From contig NZ_QEOP01000001.1 of NCBI RefSeq assembly GCF_003097495.1, forward strand, positions 1,240,001 through 1,304,000: DNA of 64,000 nt. The letters run 5' to 3'. Below, one piece after another: positions 60,526 to 64,000 of the stretch. Both the position numbers and the translations under genes were made by a program. Under the pieces are notes generated by a model that had not been told where the DNA came from, made no database searches, and was given only the letters and a program-made list of their open reading frames with translations. Position 1 is the first letter of the stretch. Each line of letters starts with the position of its first letter. This stretch comes from Amnibacterium flavum (GTDB lineage Bacteria > Actinomycetota > Actinomycetes > Actinomycetales > Microbacteriaceae).

Positions 60526-61728
60526 GTGGGAAACATCGTTCTCGGCCTTCAAGGGACCGTCGATTACGAAGTGGTTTGGGATTCCGAGGTCATCGGCGAA
60601 CTCGCCGACGAGTACGGGATCACCCTCGCGGAACTGTCGACGGCCATCCCCGTCGACAGCGAGCGGGCCCTCGTCACCGTTCTGCTCGCCTTCCTGCGAG
60701 ACGGGGCCGGGGGAGAACGATTCGTCGTCTCCTCCGACCTCGTCGAGCAGTTCGCCGCACGGTTCGAGACCGCCATCACGCTGGGAGGCACCAGTGTGCG
60801 GGCGGCGCTCGCGATGCGCGTACTCGGCCAGCCGTCGATCCTGCACCTGGTCAGCATCGACGACAACGTGCGGCGGCTTCTCCCGGAGGACTGCGCCTAC
60901 GTGTGCAGCGCCGATCGCGACACCCTCGACCCGCACCTGATCCTGCAGTACCGGGAGGGCGAGACCGTCCACTTCGACCGCACCTCGATCACCTCGCCGC
61001 ACCCGAACCGGGTCATCTTCGCCAACGATCCGCCGGCCCGTGAGCTGGTGCTCAGCCCCCAGCTCGGCTCACTCCTCGAGGATGCGGACGTGTTCCTCAT
61101 CTCGGGATTCAACGTCGTGCAGGACGTCGAGCTCATCGAGGAGCGTCTCGGCCAGCTGCGCGAGCACCTGTCCCACCTGCCCGATGGCGCCGTCGTCATG
61201 TACGAGGACGCCGGGTTCCACATTCTCAGCATGAGCGCGCTCGTCCGCGACGCGCTCCTGCCCTTCATCGACGTCTACAGCATGAACGAAGACGAACTGC
61301 AGACCTATCTGGGTCGCAGCGTCGACCTCCTGGACGTCGACCAGGTTGAGGCGGCGCTCGAAGATGCGCGCCGTCTCATTCCCGCCCGAGTGCTGACCAT
61401 CCACACCAAGTACTGGTCCCTCGCCGCCGGGGAGACCGCCGGCCGCTACCGCGAGGCGCTGCTCGGCGGTATCACGATGGCGAGTGCGCGCTACCTGCAC
61501 GGCGACGTGTTCAGCGCGGAGGACTACGCCGCCATCGCCGGGCAGCCCGTCAATCCGGGTGGCGCGGCGTTCGCCGAGGCGTTCACCGCCCGGCACGGTT
61601 CCGAGGTCGTGGTCCTGCCCGCGTACCGCATCGAGACGGCCTCGCCCACCACCATCGGGCTCGGCGACACCTTCGTCGGCGGGTTCATCGAGGCATTCGC
61701 CCGATCGCGGCGCGAGGTCTCAGCGTGA
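60526..61728 (+). CDS. ADP-dependent phosphofructokinase/glucokinase-family sugar kinase
   Basis: The 400-residue ribokinase-superfamily protein is patterned like the ADP-dependent PFK/GK family. It shows TLGGTSVRAALAMRVLGQPSILHL, ILQYREGETV, NRVIFANDPP, DVFLISGFNVVQDV, VYSMNEDEL (NxxE-like), LTIHTKYW and the catalytic base region TTIGLGDTFVGGF. The GLGD tetrad replaces the GAGD of PfkB kinases and is typical of ADP-dependent kinases. GTG start with ACGGAG upstream. In the operon it probably phosphorylates the imported sugar or the aldolase substrate. Donor specificity (ADP versus ATP) is inferred, not shown. Confidence 0.8.
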   Translation: MGNIVLGLQGTVDYEVVWDSEVIGELADEYGITLAELSTAIPVDSERALVTVLLAFLRDGAGGERFVVSSDLVEQFAARFETAITLGGTSVRAALAMRVLGQPSILHLVSIDDNVRRLLPEDCAYVCSADRDTLDPHLILQYREGETVHFDRTSITSPHPNRVIFANDPPARELVLSPQLGSLLEDADVFLISGFNVVQDVELIEERLGQLREHLSHLPDGAVVMYEDAGFHILSMSALVRDALLPFIDVYSMNEDELQTYLGRSVDLLDVDQVEAALEDARRLIPARVLTIHTKYWSLAAGETAGRYREALLGGITMASARYLHGDVFSAEDYAAIAGQPVNPGGAAFAEAFTARHGSEVVVLPAYRIETASPTTIGLGDTFVGGFIEAFARSRREVSA

Positions 61729-62708
61729 GCTTCATTCCGCTTCCGTCCAATCGCCCGCCCGAGCGGTTCTACCGCGGCGGATCGCGCATCACCGACTTCC
61801 GTGGAGAGCCCGCCGCGCTCGACCACGAGCCCGAGGACTGGATCGGCTCGGTCACGACCGTGAACGGGGAGCCCGAACAGGGTCTCACCACGCTTCCCGA
61901 CGGCCGGCTGCTCCGCTCGGCCGTCGAATCGGATCCGGAGCACTGGCTCGGCGCCGAGCACGTCGATCGTTTCGGCGCCGACACCAAGCTCCTCGTGAAG
62001 CTCCTCGACGCCGGACAGCGCCTCCCGGTGCACGCCCATCCCTCGACGGCATGGGCGAGCGAGCACCTCGGTCTCGCGCACGGCAAGGCCGAGGCCTGGT
62101 ACATCCTCCAGGGCGGCGACGTTCACCTCGGCCTGAAGCGCGATCTCCCTCTCGACGAGGTCGCCGCTCTCGTCGAGTCCCAGGACAACGCCGCGCTGCT
62201 CGCGGAACTCAACCACCTGACCGTCGAGGCGGGTGATGTCGTCTTCGTCCCGCCCGGTGTGCTGCACGCCATCGGCGAGGGCGTCTTCCTCCTCGAGGTC
62301 CAGGAGCCGGAGGACCTGTCGATCCTGCTCGAATGGGGCGACTTCGACCTCGACGGGGTCAACGACGGGCACCTGGGGCTCGGCTTCGATGTGGCGTTGA
62401 CCGGTGTGGAGATCACCGAGCGCACGGGTGCCGCCCTCGACGGGCTGGTCCGCTCGACGGGGTACGGCGAGTCGGTCCTGCCGGCGGAGGCGGACGAGTT
62501 CTTCCGCATCGAGCGCAGGGAGATCGCCGGCGATGCCGAACTGGCGCGCGGCTTCGCGATCGTGGTCGTCGCCGCGGGTGAGGTGACCCTCGACGGGCTG
62601 GCCGACCCGCTGCCGTCGGGCACGACGTTCCTCGCCCCCTACTCGGCGGGAGAACTGCGTTTCCGCGGGTCGGGCGAGGTCCTGCTCTGCCGCCCGCCGC
62701 GCACCTGA
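61725..62708 (+). CDS. Class I mannose-6-phosphate isomerase-like cupin
   Basis: The 327-residue product has zinc-ligand motifs of type I phosphomannose isomerases: LPVHAHPSTAW (two His), GKAEAWYIL (Glu) and PPGVLHAIGEGVFLLEVQEP (His). It is shorter than typical ManA, lacking part of the helical lid, as in the short bacterial homologues. GTG 61725 overlaps the kinase stop by 4 bp. In this operon it may isomerise a hexose-6-phosphate to the ketose form that the kinase and aldolase use. Confidence 0.85.
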   Translation: MSFIPLPSNRPPERFYRGGSRITDFRGEPAALDHEPEDWIGSVTTVNGEPEQGLTTLPDGRLLRSAVESDPEHWLGAEHVDRFGADTKLLVKLLDAGQRLPVHAHPSTAWASEHLGLAHGKAEAWYILQGGDVHLGLKRDLPLDEVAALVESQDNAALLAELNHLTVEAGDVVFVPPGVLHAIGEGVFLLEVQEPEDLSILLEWGDFDLDGVNDGHLGLGFDVALTGVEITERTGAALDGLVRSTGYGESVLPAEADEFFRIERREIAGDAELARGFAIVVVAAGEVTLDGLADPLPSGTTFLAPYSAGELRFRGSGEVLLCRPPRT

Positions 62709-62828
62709 CCCCTCCCCGCGCGAATCGAGGAGATGGGGCGACGAATCTATCGACTCGCGACGGATTCCGGCCTTCTCGAGACCTGATCTCTCTGATTCGT
62801 GTCGAGGTTCGGGCGCAGGCCGGGTCGG

Positions 62829-62834
62829 TAGGGT
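62829..62834 (+). promoter_or_regulatory. -10 element upstream of gltX
   Basis: TAGGGT followed by 9 nt and ATG 62844, giving at most a very short leader. Confidence 0.5.
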
Positions 62835-62843
62835 TGAGGCCGT

Positions 62844-64000
62844 ATGTCTAGCTTCCCTGTGACCACCGCGACCGGCGCCGATGTGCGCGTCCGGTTCTGC
62901 CCCTCGCCCACCGGCACGCCCCACGTCGGGCTCGTGCGCACCGCCCTGTTCAACTGGGCTTATGCACGCCACACCGGCGGCACCTTCGTGTTCCGTATCG
63001 AGGACACCGACCCCGCGCGCGACTCGGAGGAGAGCTACCACCAGATCCTCGACGCCCTGCGCTGGCTGAACCTCGATTGGGATGAGGGCGTCGATGCCGG
63101 CGGGCCGCACGGCCCCTACCGTCAGTCGCAGCGCTACGACATCTACGCGGACGTCATCGAGCGGCTGAAGGCGGCCGGACACCTCTACGAGAGCTTCGCT
63201 ACCGCGGAGGAGATCGAAGCCCGCAACATCGCCGCGGGTCGCGATCCGAAACTCGGCTACGACAACTTCGAGCGCGACCTCGGCGAGGCCGAGCGCGCCG
63301 CGTTCCGGGCGGAGGGTCGCGAGCCCGCTCTGCGGCTGCGTGTACCGGACACCGACCTCTCGTTCGACGACCTCGTGCGCGGCCCCATCACCTTCGCGGC
63401 GGGGTCCTTCCCCGACTTCGTCGTGGTCCGCCCCAACGGGCACCCGCTCTACACGCTCGTGAACCCGGTGGACGACGCCCTGATGGAGATCACCCACGTG
63501 CTCCGCGGCGAGGACCTCCTCTCGTCGACCCCGCGTCAGATCGCGCTCTACGGCGCGCTCATCGACATCGGGGTCGCCACCGCCGTCCCGCGTTTCGGGC
63601 ATCTGCCCTCCGTGCTCGGCGAGGGCACGAAGAAGCTGTCGAAGCGCGACCCCGAGTCGAACCTGTTCCACCATCGCGACCGCGGGTTCATCCCCGAGGG
63701 GCTCGTCAACTATCTGGCTCTGCTCGGCTGGTCGCTCACCCACGACCGCGACGTGTTCTCGCTCGAGGAGATGGTCGCCGCGTTCGATGTGGAGAACGTG
63801 AACCCCAACCCGGCTCACTTCGACCTGAAGAAGGCGGAGTCGATCAACGGCGACCACATCCGGCTGCTCGAGACGTCGGACTTCGCCATGCGCCTCACGC
63901 CGTATCTGGCGCGGGCCGGCGTCCTGCCGGAGCAGCCGAGCGACGAGCAGACGGCGCTGCTGATCCGCCTCGCGCCCCTCGTGCAGGAGCGCATGCAGCT
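62844..64000 (+). CDS. gltX: Glutamate--tRNA ligase, N-terminal part (3' end cut by window edge)
   Basis: At least 385 residues are visible. The class I signature [25 protein letters not shown] (HVG in place of HIGH) is near residue 18, followed by [34 protein letters not shown] and the KMSKS-equivalent [14 protein letters not shown] near residue 265. It charges tRNA-Glu in the cytosol. ATG 62844 lies 9 nt after a TAGGGT -10. The C-terminal anticodon-binding domain continues beyond the window. Confidence 0.96.
   Translation, partial: MSSFPVTTATGADVRVRFCPSPTGTPHVGLVRTALFNWAYARHTGGTFVFRIEDTDPARDSEESYHQILDALRWLNLDWDEGVDAGGPHGPYRQSQRYDIYADVIERLKAAGHLYESFATAEEIEARNIAAGRDPKLGYDNFERDLGEAERAAFRAEGREPALRLRVPDTDLSFDDLVRGPITFAAGSFPDFVVVRPNGHPLYTLVNPVDDALMEITHVLRGEDLLSSTPRQIALYGALIDIGVATAVPRFGHLPSVLGEGTKKLSKRDPESNLFHHRDRGFIPEGLVNYLALLGWSLTHDRDVFSLEEMVAAFDVENVNPNPAHFDLKKAESINGDHIRLLETSDFAMRLTPYLARAGVLPEQPSDEQTALLIRLAPLVQERMQ

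Overview
The window reads as chromosomal DNA of a high-GC actinobacterium, most probably of the Microbacteriaceae. This is inferred from the strong G/C third-position bias, a fused MrpA/MrpB antiporter subunit, a phosphoketolase-Pta-AckA branch, an actinobacterial Asp23/DUF6286/AmaP envelope cluster and many apparently leaderless genes, in which a TANNNT -10 hexamer lies 5-7 nt before ATG or GTG. I see no rRNA, tRNA, CRISPR array, insertion sequence or prophage. Both edges cut genes: a glutamine-synthetase-family gene on the left and gltX on the right.

Layout. 1-4.6 kb: a Puu-like gamma-glutamyl amine catabolic module (GS-like ligase, class I amidotransferase hydrolase, aldehyde dehydrogenase, SDR) followed by an FCD-type GntR regulator. 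4.8-7.1 kb: an MscS-type channel, an inverted pair of REP-like hairpins and two small membrane proteins. 7.1-12.5 kb: TetR regulator, MMPL exporter with a C-terminal degenerate ABC-ATPase-like domain, and a YhgE/Pip protein. 12.5-16.0 kb: TIM-barrel isomerase, aldo/keto reductase with a divergent TetR, and a fructosamine-kinase-like gene. 16.1-22.4 kb: a seven-function Mrp Na+/H+ antiporter operon encoded by six coupled genes. 22.4-28.8 kb: CE7 esterase, otsA-otsB, a 43-bp tandem array, an LLM-flavoenzyme/BBE-oxidase fusion and a divergent HxlR regulator. 28.8-34.1 kb: ilvD-ilvB-ilvN-ilvC. 34.4-35.7 kb: a BNR-repeat membrane-anchored protein. 35.7-39.6 kb: a divergent Asp23-type envelope cluster with an ECF sigma factor and a putative anti-sigma/Asp23 fusion. 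39.6-47.4 kb: DoxX-like protein, lipid-kinase homologue, small zinc ribbon, xfp, pta and ackA. 47.5-51.4 kb: serA, leuB, ilvE. 51.6-55.2 kb: TIM-barrel isomerase, Gfo/Idh/MocA dehydrogenase, FAH-family enzyme and GDPD. 55.2-62.7 kb: a sugar locus with DeoR repressor, ABC binding protein, two permeases, class II aldolase, an ADP-dependent-type sugar kinase and a PMI-like cupin. 62.8-64 kb: gltX.

How the genes fit together. ilvBN, ilvC, ilvD and ilvE, together with leuB, cover most of valine/isoleucine and part of leucine synthesis. serA supplies serine. Xfp makes acetyl-phosphate that AckA can convert to acetate and ATP, or Pta to acetyl-CoA. The sugar locus appears to import a carbohydrate, phosphorylate a sugar and split it by aldol cleavage; it has no ABC ATPase of its own. 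Regulation is unusually legible here: paired palindromic operators lie next to both TetR genes, a candidate DeoR operator pair flanks a TTGACC-N17-TAGAGT promoter, and a palindrome overlaps the hxlR -10. The points most worth follow-up are the sigma/Asp23 locus, the MMPL-pseudo-ABC fusion, the LLM-BBE fusion, the ADP-type kinase locus and the repeat families.
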